A DNA stretch of 64,000 nt, taken from the NCBI GenBank assembly GCA_037957365.1, contig JARHVA010001427.1, positions 1,574,001-1,638,000 of the forward strand, written 5' to 3'. This stretch comes from Torreya grandis. Lineage: Eukaryota > Streptophyta > Pinopsida > Cupressales > Taxaceae. Within the stretch, counting starts at the first letter, position 1; each line of letters starts with the position of its first letter. Below are positions 35,726 to 46,915 of this stretch, in pieces. Position numbers and translations under genes: made by a program. A model generated the notes under the pieces. It ran no database searches, was not told the origin of the DNA, and was given only the letters and a program-made list of their open reading frames with translations.

Positions 35726-38085
35726 GGTGGCTCATGTATTGTTCAAAAGTGTTAAAGGAGTGACATATAGATATCCCTTTTCCCCATTCCTATTCATAAT
35801 TATGGTAGAATCATTGAGAAGATTTATATCTAAGGCATTAACAGCATCATAATTGAAATGTTTTAAACTGTTCAGGTTTGTAGACCCAGTGATGAATCAA
35901 TAATTTATGGATGACACTATTCTCTTAGTCAAAGCATCTATATAAAAATAAATAAATATCAAAAATAATTGGTAATATATGAAAATGCATCTAACCATAA
36001 AATTAATTTTGATAAGAGCTTTGTGTACTTCTTTAATACACCGATAGCTAGATAAGCTAGGATAGCTACACTTATGGGATGCCAAATTAAGGAACTCCCA
36101 TCCTCTTACTTGGGTATGATTCTCTTCAACAATCAGCTTTAGGTGGTAGTGTGGAACCCTTTTATTGAGATATTCCAAAAAAATCTTGCAAGATGGAAAG
36201 GTAATATGTTATCCTAGGCTAGCAAGATTGTTCTAATCAAAAGTGTTTATAAAGTCTTTCAATGTATATTCTTTCACTATTTAATTTTCATAAAGGATTG
36301 GAGGATAAATTAATTAATATTAAATGAAACTTCTTTTGGGTTGGAATAGAAGAAAAAAATTCCATCTTGTGACTTGGAGAAAGGTTTGATCTAATAAAAG
36401 GTATGGTGAACTTGGTCTAATAAATCTATAGCTTATCAATAAAGCCCTCATTTCAAAATTTATTTGTAAATTCATTAAAATGAGATATATTTAGGGTTAA
36501 ATTATCTATTTTAAATACCTTTAAATTAGATATCTAATTTACATCCTAGTATATGAACAATTTGTGAAGGGCTCACATATCTAGAACTTCTTAATTGCTA
36601 ATAAGGAGTTGATAATTTTAGGTTCTAAATGATCAATAGACAATAGATGCAAGGTGGATTTTTTGAGAGACAAATGGAGTTCTGATACACCTCTTTATCA
36701 TAGTGATATAGGTTTGCATTTTTAGGATAACATGAGGCAAAATTATGGCTCTAATGTGGTGGACTATTGACAAGAGCTAGAGGGAGTTAAAATCTAGAAA
36801 ACACTGAGCTTAGACAACTTAAACCAAGAAGACACTTTAAATATATCTGACCTAAACAATTCATTTCAAAATTTACACATCCTAAAGGTTATTAGAGAAG
36901 ACCAAATGGTCTGGATAGATTCATCCAATGGCCAGTACAAAGTAAAATTGAGATATATTCTACTTACACAAGAACTTGATTTTAATGTAAACTGGGAGAA
37001 TATTTGGGATAAATGGCTTATTCTAAAAATAAGTTTTTTTTATGGGTAGTGATTCAAAATATAATCCTAACAATTGATAATGTTAGAAAAAGAGGCTACA
37101 TTATTATCAATAGATGTATGTTGTGTGAAGAGGATAATGAATCAATATTTCATTTGCTTGTAAACTACTCTTTCTCTCAGAAGATTTGGTGTCATTTCTT
37201 TGACAAATTCAATGTCTTGTGGGTGAAATCAAGCTCCTTAATACAAGTGTGGCAATCTTGGAGATGCCCATTTCAAAATGTCCACCTCAAGAAGCTTTGG
37301 AGTTTGACTCTATCTCATACAATTTGGGAGATTTGGGGAGAATGGAATAATAAAATATTTAGGGGAAAGAGATGAAATAACAAAGTTATCACAATAAGAG
37401 TTTTTTAAATCATTAATGAAAATTGTAGCTCTATACATATTAAGAAATTTTAAAAACTTATTTTCCTTTGGACAAATCCTGGATCTAAATTAGCAAATAG
37501 ATTCCTTTAAGTTAGGTAAACCAGATCCTAAAGATGAAATTAAGAAAAGAATGAAATGGAAACCTCCCCCTGAGGACTAGATGAAGCTCAATTTTGATGG
37601 AGCTTCAAAGGGAAACTTGAGTCCAGTGGGAGGAGGTGGAATAATTAGAGATCATAAGGGCAATTTGATTTTTGCATATGCTAGAGACATGGAGGTGAGG
37701 TCAAATCACTAGGTAGAAGCTCTAGTAGCATTTTGTGAGATCAAATTGGCTAAGAAACTGAGTGTGAAAAGTTTATTAGTGGATGGAGACTCCCTAAATA
37801 TTGTGAATTGTTTGTCTAGGAAAAATGTAATTCGCTGGTATATCAAGCATGTATTAGAGGAAGCTATAGTCTTATTGGAATATTTTTAGTAGGTTACCAT
37901 TCAACATACCTATAGGGAAGGGAATGGTATAGTTGATTGGTTCATCAATAAAGGAATGAATAATGTGGTTTTTATAACTTAGATGGGTCATGAAGATCTC
38001 CCTATGGAGTTGTTACTTATGTTTAAATATGAAGGTAATATTAATGATTTTAATCCTATGCACATTGGTGAAGCCTCTAATTCCT
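35726..38085 (+). pseudogene. LINE ORF2 C-terminal part: RT, zinc-binding region, RNase H
   Basis: The RT resumes with VAHVLFKSVKGVT and PFSPFLFIIMVESL (about 35727-35820). The catalytic box reads FMDD at 35904-35915 (family usually Y/F-A-D-D), followed by TILLVKAS. The zinc-binding domain downstream of plant LINE RTs is at 37013-37375 (FFLWVVIQN, NVRKRGY, CMLCEEDNESIFHLL, KIWCHFF). A plant L1-type RNase H occupies about 37580-37990: LNFDGASKGNL, GGGGIIRDHKGNL, VDGDSL and REGNGIVDW carry the expected acidic residues. The last open segment (LPMELLLMFKYEGN) stops near 38085. The 35990-36990 part is heavily decayed. Confidence 0.82.
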
Positions 38086-38097
38086 AAAGGATTATTT

Positions 38098-41000
38098 TGT
38101 GGTTTTAATGTGAGTTGAGGACTCATATACTTTGAATTAATTTTTTGGGGTTCAAAGAAGAAGCTTCTAGATACCCTAAAACATATTTTAGATGGCTAAA
38201 ACACATTATATAATTGTAATTACTCCTGGTTTGATTTGGTGAAGTTCAACAGCAAGGATAGCTGGAGTGGTTGTGAGGAAAGTAAAATGGGTCTTACTAA
38301 TAAAATTGAACTAAAATTATAGTTTGAAGTTAATAAATGTGAAAGAATCTGGGTAGATTTGCAAGTGGGGGGCTTTATTTGTTTTATATAGAATATAGAA
38401 GGCTTTGACAGACATTTCTCAATCTTGTTTACAAAATCATGGGAAGATAGAATAGTGTCAATTAATGAAGTTACTCCCAATATTATTGAGGAACTTATTT
38501 CTCATGTGATTGGATTGGAGATTGAGGAAATGAAGATTTACTATACATCAATGGATTTCAAATTTGATAAAGAGGCTTTTATTTAGGAGAGAGAGAAAAT
38601 GGAGTAGCTACATAATAGTTTTGATTAACAATCCTTACACAATCCATATATAGAGGTTGATTTTAATCTAATGTAGTATTGTTATGACTTTGAAGTGCAC
38701 CTTATTTGAAGATGTGAAAGGCACACCTTCTCTCTATTTGATACAATTTGAACTTCTCAAAGTGTGGGTGACTCTGTATTGAGAAGAACCTCCAAAGAGG
38801 GCTAGTTCCCTTAAGATCTAATACTAAAACTAATCTACTAATTTTTTTGGTGAAAAGGGGAAGCAAGAAGATGAAAAGGTAAATTCTACCTATTTTGGTG
38901 ATGCACCTAAATTTTTTTTATCCTCTGAAATCTATTGCAATTAAGGCACATATAAATCAATAAAAATTCTTCGATTTCCCCTAAGCATAAGTATTTTAGA
39001 TGAAGGATTGAAAGAATTTTGGATTACGACATTCTTTTTTTACCTCTTCAAATGACCTATAGAAGGTGAGATAGAAAGCAATAGGTGAGGAAGGGACCTA
39101 CTAAAAGGAGATATAATCCCACTTATATGTTGATACAAAATCAATTACACTCTATTCTTTGTCAACACTCATATATAAAATAAAAAAATCTCCTTTATTG
39201 ATGTATGGTCCAGAATATAATTTCTTCTTCAGCTCTAGGAATTCATGAAAAATGGCCTAAAAAATCCAATATATATGTTTAAAACAAACCTAAAGCCAAA
39301 TTGGATGTGATTTTAAATAAGTGTTAGTCTTGGTTAGTTAACTCAAGACCTAATCCTTTTACAATACTCAAACAATTTATCAAAATCCCCAAACTTTATG
39401 TAAATTTGTATAATCTTCAAATTTTGGCATAGAAGAAAAGTGGTGAGGCCCATGGACAAGTCAAAAAAATTTCATGCATGAAATTATATACTAATATCCA
39501 AAAGGGAACTTCACTTGAGTATTTTAAAATGTTTTGGAACATAAAAAAGTCCCTCCTTGCATGGAAAACATGATCTAGTTAAAAGTCAACTGAAGAGATT
39601 TGATCCTTAAGGACTAGTTAACTCAACTTGAACTCAAATTGAATGAATTGGAATTTTTAGATTGATTTTATAATGATATATCCACTTAAATAACATATAT
39701 GGCACGTGGTAACTCAAAAATTAATTCATTTGATAGATTTTCAATGCCATTCTTTACTTGCTTAATTGACCAATTAAGCCAATTAGGCATAATAACCTAT
39801 CCTCTTAAATTTGGACTACATTAAACATTTAAAAAAATGGACTTGGAACAAATTTACTCATCACAATATATGTGATTTTGATGCGAAAATAATCTCTATT
39901 TAGTCAATAGGGTTGACTAGGCCTATTTTGCTCCATTTTCCTAAAGACTGGCCATTTTGATCAAGCTGGTTGAGACACTTATGAGATGATTTATGACTAA
40001 ATGAAATTTAAATATGAATAAAAAGTCTTAGGATTTTATATCAATTGATTATGTTTCATTGAACTATCGTGTACTTCATTTTACATGTTTTCTAAATAAA
40101 AAACATGATTTTTGCCCTCATCCATACAACTCCATGCATAAAATTAACATTTATGTAATACTATCTAAGTTTTCTTAAATTTTAAAAAAAATTATGTTTA
40201 TCCATAATTATTTTCTAGCAACAACATCATTTTTTTGCAAAACTAGTTTTTTGAAGTTTTAGGAGGGCTTTAAAGCTGAATCTTCAAAATGATGGTTCAT
40301 CAAGTACAGAGCTCCAAATCCAAAAATATTTTTATTTATGTATATTACACTAATTCCCCTAACATCCATGAAAATATTTGGTTCCCATTCAAAAGATATG
40401 AAAAGTTACCATGTGAAGAAATCTACCTGTGGGGTTTTGATTAAATTCCAAGTTGCCTACGCTCTTAATAATTATTTATAAAACATAGCCCCTCAACCAA
40501 TATCAATTATTTATGAATTATAATTTCATATGGGTCCTAAAAAAATAATAATATCATTTGGACAAACTCCACATGTGGTGAAAGATACGAGCATCTAAAC
40601 AGGAGGCTAGGAAGGGTGTCTTGAACTGCAAAAAGTGAAAAAATTACCAAAATGAAAATAACTCTTCACCTACTTCAAAATTATTGAAAAAAAATTCATG
40701 GGGTCTATACCATGCTATAAAAACACTCTAAAAACACATTTTTATTTAAAAGTAAAAAAAAACCCTTTTTGGTCTATATGCCAATTTACTTGCAAAAGCT
40801 TGTATAAACATGGTTTACTTAAAATTTAAAGTTTTTAAACTCTTTAAAGGTATAATTATGATTTAAAAACATCATCCCATTCTTTTTAAACTTTTACCTA
40901 GTCTTAGAAACCTCTATGACACTCCAAAACACTACCTGCTCCAATGGTGATCTCAAATAGACATGCTGAGGACTGTTACAAAATAGTGAGTATTTCCAAT

Positions 41001-41639
41001 TTTAAGATGGATATAAAACTTTTTTATAAGGTTAATAAATTCATTTTTACCTTGTGTATAAAATTTGAGGTCCTGAAACCACCTGTAACTCCCAAAAATC
41101 TTAATTTTCTCTCAAAATTGACCCTTGTGCATGGATTGTCTGCATATTTGAACTTGAAAATACTATTTTAAAAATATAATGACCCATTTACAATCCATTT
41201 TTTATATTTTTTACCAAAATTAGTGATTTTAGGCTACAATTCCTCAGTTTGACCAATTGTAAAGGGTTAATGACTAGTTTCTTGAAAGTTTTGAGTTATG
41301 GGGGTAGTAATTTGGCCTTTACAGGTCAAATTACTAACAATTAATTCACCTTGGAATGTAGGTATAATATATTTATATGGTCCATGTTTATAATTTTAAA
41401 TTATTTCAATCATGGTGTGCCCTTCAGTCTCTCATTCTTTATTCTGAAATCCATGGAGGTGTTGATCATGAAATTTAAACATGGAAACTATTCAACACCT
41501 AGTCATGAGGGAGTGATTTACCTCATATTTAAATATTTTAAGGGCATGAATTAAATCAACCAAAATATATCATAGCCCCAAAATTAAAATATAGTGGAGA
41601 GGCCTATTGATATCATAAAATTTTAAAAAAATTAGATAA
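38098..41639. other. Mostly gene-free stretch after the LINE
   Basis: Apart from the coding relic at 38340-38690 I see no supported gene from here to 41639. The sequence is AT-rich with short ORFs only (75 and 67 codons at 40944 and 41351), none with a recognisable motif. No LTR termini, RNA genes or strong repeats were found by eye. Confidence 0.5.
38340..38690 (+). pseudogene. Coding relic resembling the upstream part of a plant repeat-encoded ORF
   Basis: One plus-strand frame reads ERIWVDLQVGGFICF, then, after a TAG, EGFDRHFSILFTKSWEDR and IIEELISHVIGLEIEEMK, with further isolated stops to about 38690. This alternation of an SW-D-R segment with an E-I/L-ISHV-GL-EG-like segment reminds me of the region that precedes the type of ORF seen at 61381-64000, which I know from gymnosperm repeats. 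This is recognition by eye, not an alignment. It is short, has several stops, and may have been retroposed together with or next to the LINE. Confidence 0.35.
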
Positions 41640-42675
41640 AGTATCTTGGTAGTCTGAGTAGGGTTACTAAGAACAATAAGAAACCAGTGGAAAATATTAT
41701 TAATAAGGATGAATTAAAAAATAAAAATCAATAGGATAACATCAAGAAAAGACTCTGAAATACATTGAATCTTGTAGGGTTCAATCAAGGGAAATAGGGG
41801 AACAAGGATCTTTAGGACACGCATAATAAAATGGGAGTGGGGGCTTGTATTGATGTTGAAGAGGGAAGTGAAGATCCAAGGGAGAGTCAGAATGAAATGG
41901 AATAGGGAATCAAATCAGATCAGGATCTAGTAGCAGATGAGAATGTGAATAGGAGCTTATTCATGCTCCAGCATAGAAAGGGAAGACTTCTTAGAGCAAA
42001 CACATAAAGGATCAAAATGAGGTGTTTAATAATTTGGTTACCTCACTTAAAGGTAAGGAGAGCTCAGATAATATATTGGAAGATCTTGACCTCTAGAAAT
42101 ATAACATGTAGTGGTCTATGCGAGAGATCATAGAGCTGAAAGGTAAGGTTAATTCTCTACAGCAAGAAAACACAAGGATGAGTCAAATCTTTTTAGCCAG
42201 GAAGGAGGACCATCAAACTCAGAGTTTATCTTTTAGGTTGGAAATTTTAGAGAAATATAATGAGAATATTCTCAATAAAATTAGTTTTTTATTATATTTT
42301 AGCAAAGCATCAATGTATGAGGGCATACAGAACATTAAAAATCTACAAGCCCACCTAAGTGAGCTTTTTGAGCCTAGTATCACTGGCAAAGGGAAGGGCA
42401 ACAAGGGACAGAGTAGTAGATCTTAGTATGGCATGGACCAAGATAAATTATATTGATATGAACCTTGAAAATATGAAAGTTTGTTGGGAGGATGTTTTTG
42501 GTAGTTTATATTTAGACTAGATTTGTGGTTGTTCTTTTTTGGTTTTTGGGTTATTTTTTAGCTATTTTTTGGCCTAGTTGGTCTTATTTTCTTGGTATTT
42601 CTTTGGCAGACTATGAATATTTTTGTCTTTGTACTTCTCCTAGGGTTTGGGGACCTTATTTAAAAAAAAAAAAAA
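41640..42675 (+). pseudogene. Retroposed coiled-coil ORF relic with poly(A) tract
   Basis: An open segment at 42118-42426 (102 codons) reads as a coiled coil followed by a basic Gly-rich tail: ELKGKVNSLQQENTRM, then IQNIKNLQAHLSELFEP and GKGKGNKGQSSRS. It is preceded by a decayed charged frame (about 41640-42117) and followed by MDQDKLY and a very hydrophobic, Phe/Leu-rich stretch to about 42640. The segment ends at 42662-42675 in 14 consecutive A, as expected of a sequence copied from polyadenylated RNA. I take it for the end of a LINE-like retroposon (an ORF1-like product), but the family is not certain. Confidence 0.4.
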
Positions 42676-44537
42676 CCCTTTGATCTGAATTAAAAATATA
42701 AATATGAGTATTTTACAATCTATTTCTTAGTAAAAATTAGAATACAAAAATGTTTAACTAGAAGACTGAAAAAAATACTAGAATAATTTGTCAAATGCAT
42801 GTTGAGTTGCATGAAACTTGCCATATGGTGTTTTATAACCTATATATTAGTTCTACTTATTCAATAATATGTAAATGATCAAATAAAGTATTAAGAACTG
42901 ATAGATCTAGATTTTAATGATACACAATACTAAAGTTTTCCATCCAAAAATGATGGAATATTCCTTAAGGTGTTATTACAGAATATTTTATTTATTTATT
43001 AATAATTAGATAAAAAAATTATATATAATTTTTTTTAAAAAAAAATTCTAAATTACTACTTTATTGTCACCACTTATTTTCATTACTACTAACAAAACTT
43101 TCTATATATTATTTATTGAAGCTTAAGAACTTTCCATCTAAAAAAATCTAAGTTGACTAGTGGTAGTTCAACTTTCTATTAAATATTTATGTATAGTGGC
43201 TTTAGTTCATTAGTGCATATACATATTTGCTTGATGTTGACACTACTTATATTGTTATTAAGGATGCCATAAATATTGTCACTTGGACATATTTATGGTA
43301 ATTTCTAATTAAATTATTTTCATTCTAACACCACTAAATTCTATTATAAAATAATTACGACCATTCGATATTATTTTTTTAATTCTTTTTAGAGATTTAA
43401 ATAATATGTTAAGTTTGTCTATGACATGGTCATGTAGTGGTCAATGGGCATTTTCAAAAGTAAGACACCTAGGGTAACGATAATGTAAGTAAATTAATAA
43501 ATATATGGTGCATTTTAAATGGAAAAAGATAAAGATAATTTTAAAAAAATTAAACTTGATTAAAATCTTATTCTCTCAGATACATAAACCAATATTATTT
43601 TTTTATTTATTAGATTAATATTTTTTGGGAAAATTTTATTTGTATTGTGTATCCTCTATAAATATTTATTACCATAATAATAAAAAAGTATATATTAAAT
43701 TATTTATAATCTAACTCATGAATAAAAGGTTGTCTATTCTCTCAATACTTACTATCATAAAAGTAATATTTAACTTAACAATAACTTAAAAACTAAATTT
43801 ATTTTTACTTTAAATTTTACAATAAAAATGTGCCTATAACACTATGTCTTTATTTATTACCTTAGAAATATTTAATATACAAATAAATAAGTCCAAACTA
43901 TTTTTAATTTGGACCAATAATTGATAAATACACATGTATCATAAAATAGTGCAATTTTATAACTAATAAATATCTATGGGTTTTACTAGTAAAATCTCCC
44001 CAAAAAAATATGAAATTATTATGCCATGCCATCCTTAATATTTCTTTGGAGTTAGCAATACTGGTGTTGTACATGGATTCATACTCTCCCTTATCACCTT
44101 CTTCCTTAGCAATTCAGTAACCCATTTATTTAATTTTGCATGTTTTGTTAGACTCATCTTATAAGCTACTTGATTGGGTAAAGCTAATCCTAAAATCAAA
44201 TCAATGTGATGTTAAATATATTTATTTGGTGGTAAACCATCTAGTAACTCATCAAGCATAACATCTGCATATTCTTTCAAATCTTGTTGCTTCCGTTGGT
44301 ATTTGCACCATTTTCTTGTCTTCATTTTTTGCTACTAATATATAACAACAACCTGGTATTTATACACTTTGCATGTAATAAAAACCAAAAAAACAATTTA
44401 AGTTTAAAGTTTTGACATGTACATGTCCTACCACTTCATTTATTTCTTTGTCTTCTATTCACAATGAACTCCACTAATGCATTTAACTAAAACTCATTTG
44501 ACAAATCTTTGACCCTTAGACTAGAGTAGGAGAGGAG
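42676..44537. other. Very AT-rich gene-free stretch
   Basis: No ORF over 60 codons, no domain and no LTR pair. The part from about 42960 to 43980 is especially AT-rich with long A and T runs. Nothing else can be supported. Confidence 0.55.
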
Positions 44538-44929
44538 TGTTAGTTTAGGTATTTATTTTATTTTATTGAATTATTTAGTATTTTCTTAAACTTATGAGAT
44601 TAGCTTGCTTAGGTGTGCATGTTATAAGGGGTTATCTTGACTATCGTATTTTAGCTAGTGGGAGTTACTTCTTTGTCTGGTTGACCATTGACCAGTTATT
44701 TTAGGTATGGAAGTTACCACTATTTTAGGTAGGGGTTACCACTATTATATGGGGAGTTACACATCTACTCACATATTTGTATATTTATGTTCTTTAGTTA
44801 TTCATGGAGGATTTGCATTGTTACACTCTTGGTTTCTTTCTTATAGTTTCTTTCTCATTTATTATTTTGCTTTGTTTAAGTGTCAGTGTATTTGATGTTC
44901 CATCTTTGATCTTGGCAGACTCCCTGACA
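44538..44929 (+). repeat. 5' LTR of the split copia (392 bp)
   Basis: Starts TGTTAGTTTAGG and ends CTCCCTGACA directly before the PBS. Its first 135 bp align with 60231-60365, sharing GGTGTGCATGTTATA, CTTGACTATC and GGGAGTTACT. Confidence 0.75.
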
Positions 44930-44940
44930 TGGTATCAGAG
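44930..44940 (+). other. Primer-binding site of the split copia
   Basis: TGGTATCAGAG immediately follows the LTR terminus CA. This is the sequence complementary to the 3' end of plant initiator methionine tRNA, used by most copia elements. Confidence 0.8.
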
Positions 44941-45900
44941 TGTCAAGTTTAGTAAATTGTGTCTAGTTTTGTGTGTTTTTTGAGTTAGTTATGAAATATG
45001 AGTTTATTTTATAAAAATAGAATTAGTTTTTATGTACCATTAGAAGGATTCATTTATGATGGTGAACAAATAACTTTGGGAGGTTTCAATGGCCTATTTT
45101 TTGGTCTTTTTGGCCTACTCTCTATAGTTTATTGACCTTCAAAAACTGGTCTTCCACACCTCTCCCACAATATTTGTCTAGGTAAATCTGTATACATTTT
45201 TTCACTTTTTGGCATTCAAATCATGTGAAGACCCTAAATCACTTCAACACTTATGATCTAATCAAGGCCTAGTCCAGAAGTTCACTTGTGGTATATATCT
45301 TTTTTTAACCTAGCCCTTCAAGTTGTTATCACCCATTCCATCAGCCATGCCTTCTCTATGGTGGTCATGCCATGGCCCTTCCACCTCATTGAGATTCCTT
45401 TAGAACTTGTGACCTACTCCATCATTCAAGGCACCTTTCATTATTAGATAGTCTCTTCATAGCCTACAAAGGGATGTTATCTTCATCCTTTACCACATTG
45501 CCTTTAGCGTGGTTTTAGCATGTCATCATCATTACACCTTTCTCTTCTTAGCATGACACTTAAAAAACTTTACCTTTGGATATTTTCCCCTCATGACACA
45601 TGAAATATGGATTATTCATGTTGATTCTACACTAGTGGTTCTTTTTGGAAAGATCTACTATGCTTCTTGGTGTGCTTATATGGAACTCTTTCTCACAAAC
45701 AATAATCATATTCCATTCCTATATGGACATATTCTTGCTCCCACTGATCCTCTCTAATATAATAAGTGGGCTAACACTTGTGATAAGGTTCTTGGTACTC
45801 TATTTTTATATGTTTCAATGGATATTTATCACCATGTGGAACATGCAACATGTCTCTATACTATTTGGAGCATCCTATAGTCTATTTTTAGAGATTTTAA

Positions 45901-45977
<77 letters not shown>

Positions 45978-46915
45978 TCCTCCTCTTCCTATTGTCTCTT
46001 TAGAGACCAATATACACCCTCCTATTCCTATTTCTTGTGATGATAATTTCATGATGGATTGTGCTCTTTTTTCTATCGATCCACCAATATAAGATGAGAT
46101 TTTTCCCAACTTTAGTTGTCCTATTAAATATTCTACTTCCATACCTATTCAATATGTTATTATTCTAGAATTTTCATAATCTTTTACTTTAGAGGAGTCT
46201 AATATTTTTAGTGATATTACACCTGGTGAGAGCAATGATGATATTCTCTTCTTGTGAATATTTAATTTATAGATCCATGTGATTTATATACAATATCTTC
46301 TTTAGCTTCAAGGGTTATTTAGTTGTGTTCTCCACTTCTCATGGGAATTCTTTATGTGAATGTTCACCATGTCATTCTTCTTCACTATACTCACTTGTAC
46401 TTGATGGTACTTATGATCCTAAGCACATTTCTAAGAATGAGGATTATTTTTATGAAACAGATGACTTTAGTACACACCTTTACCATATCTTTGTCACCTT
46501 CCATATATTGATGAGTTATTTATTGATCTACCTACCTTTGGTCCACTTCAGATATTATAGGGTGCAAGTATATTTATTCAGGGCTCATCATATATCAGGT
46601 AGTCTACTACATAGTTATAGGGCATTCTATAGTCACTCATAGCCTTTATTTTCATTACATCCTCATTGCATAGAGTATTTTTCCTTCTTACTATGAATGA
46701 GGAGCATAGTTCCTTGTATAGGGACTACACCTTGGTTGAGATCCATCATGCACTTGCCAAACTCATTAAATATTTTAGGGTGATCCACTCTTCACTATAC
46801 CTACTTCTAATAGGTTCAATTTAGTGGCATTACACTTAGTTATTTTGCATGATAGTTCTAGACCTATTCCACCCTTTTGTTTTATACCGTACTTAGGTTT
46901 CTTTGTACTACTACT
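44941..46915 (+). other. Internal region of the split copia, left part, no recognised domain
   Basis: ORFs of 131 codons (45645-46040) and 105 codons (46325-46642) occur. The first owes about 24 codons to the AT microsatellite and neither shows a copia domain. The sequence is T-rich and Ile/Leu/Phe/Tyr/His-rich in translation. It is therefore best described as decayed or non-coding internal DNA. Confidence 0.5.
45903..45974. repeat. (AT)36 microsatellite
   Basis: A perfect, uninterrupted AT dinucleotide repeat of 72 bp. The Ile-Tyr runs in ORFs on both strands here are an artefact of it. Confidence 0.98.

Larger units (their letters stand above)
28134..38097 (+). mobile_element. L1-type LINE, interrupted by a copia element
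   Basis: Plus-strand coding relics appear in the standard order of plant L1 ORF2: apurinic endonuclease, reverse transcriptase, zinc-binding region and RNase H. The RT is split by the copia at 30623-35720, with the AATGG target duplicated. Excluding that insertion the visible LINE is about 4.9 kb. The left boundary is placed at the end of the preceding LTR, and the right boundary just after the RNase H region. No poly(A) tail or long target-site duplication is recognised, so both ends are approximate. Confidence 0.8.

Noticed and set aside
45645..46142. ORFs on both strands with long Ile-Tyr runs (131 and 81 codons)
   Set aside because: The runs are the translation of the AT microsatellite, which is open in any frame that reads ATA/TAT. 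The flanking codons show no domain.
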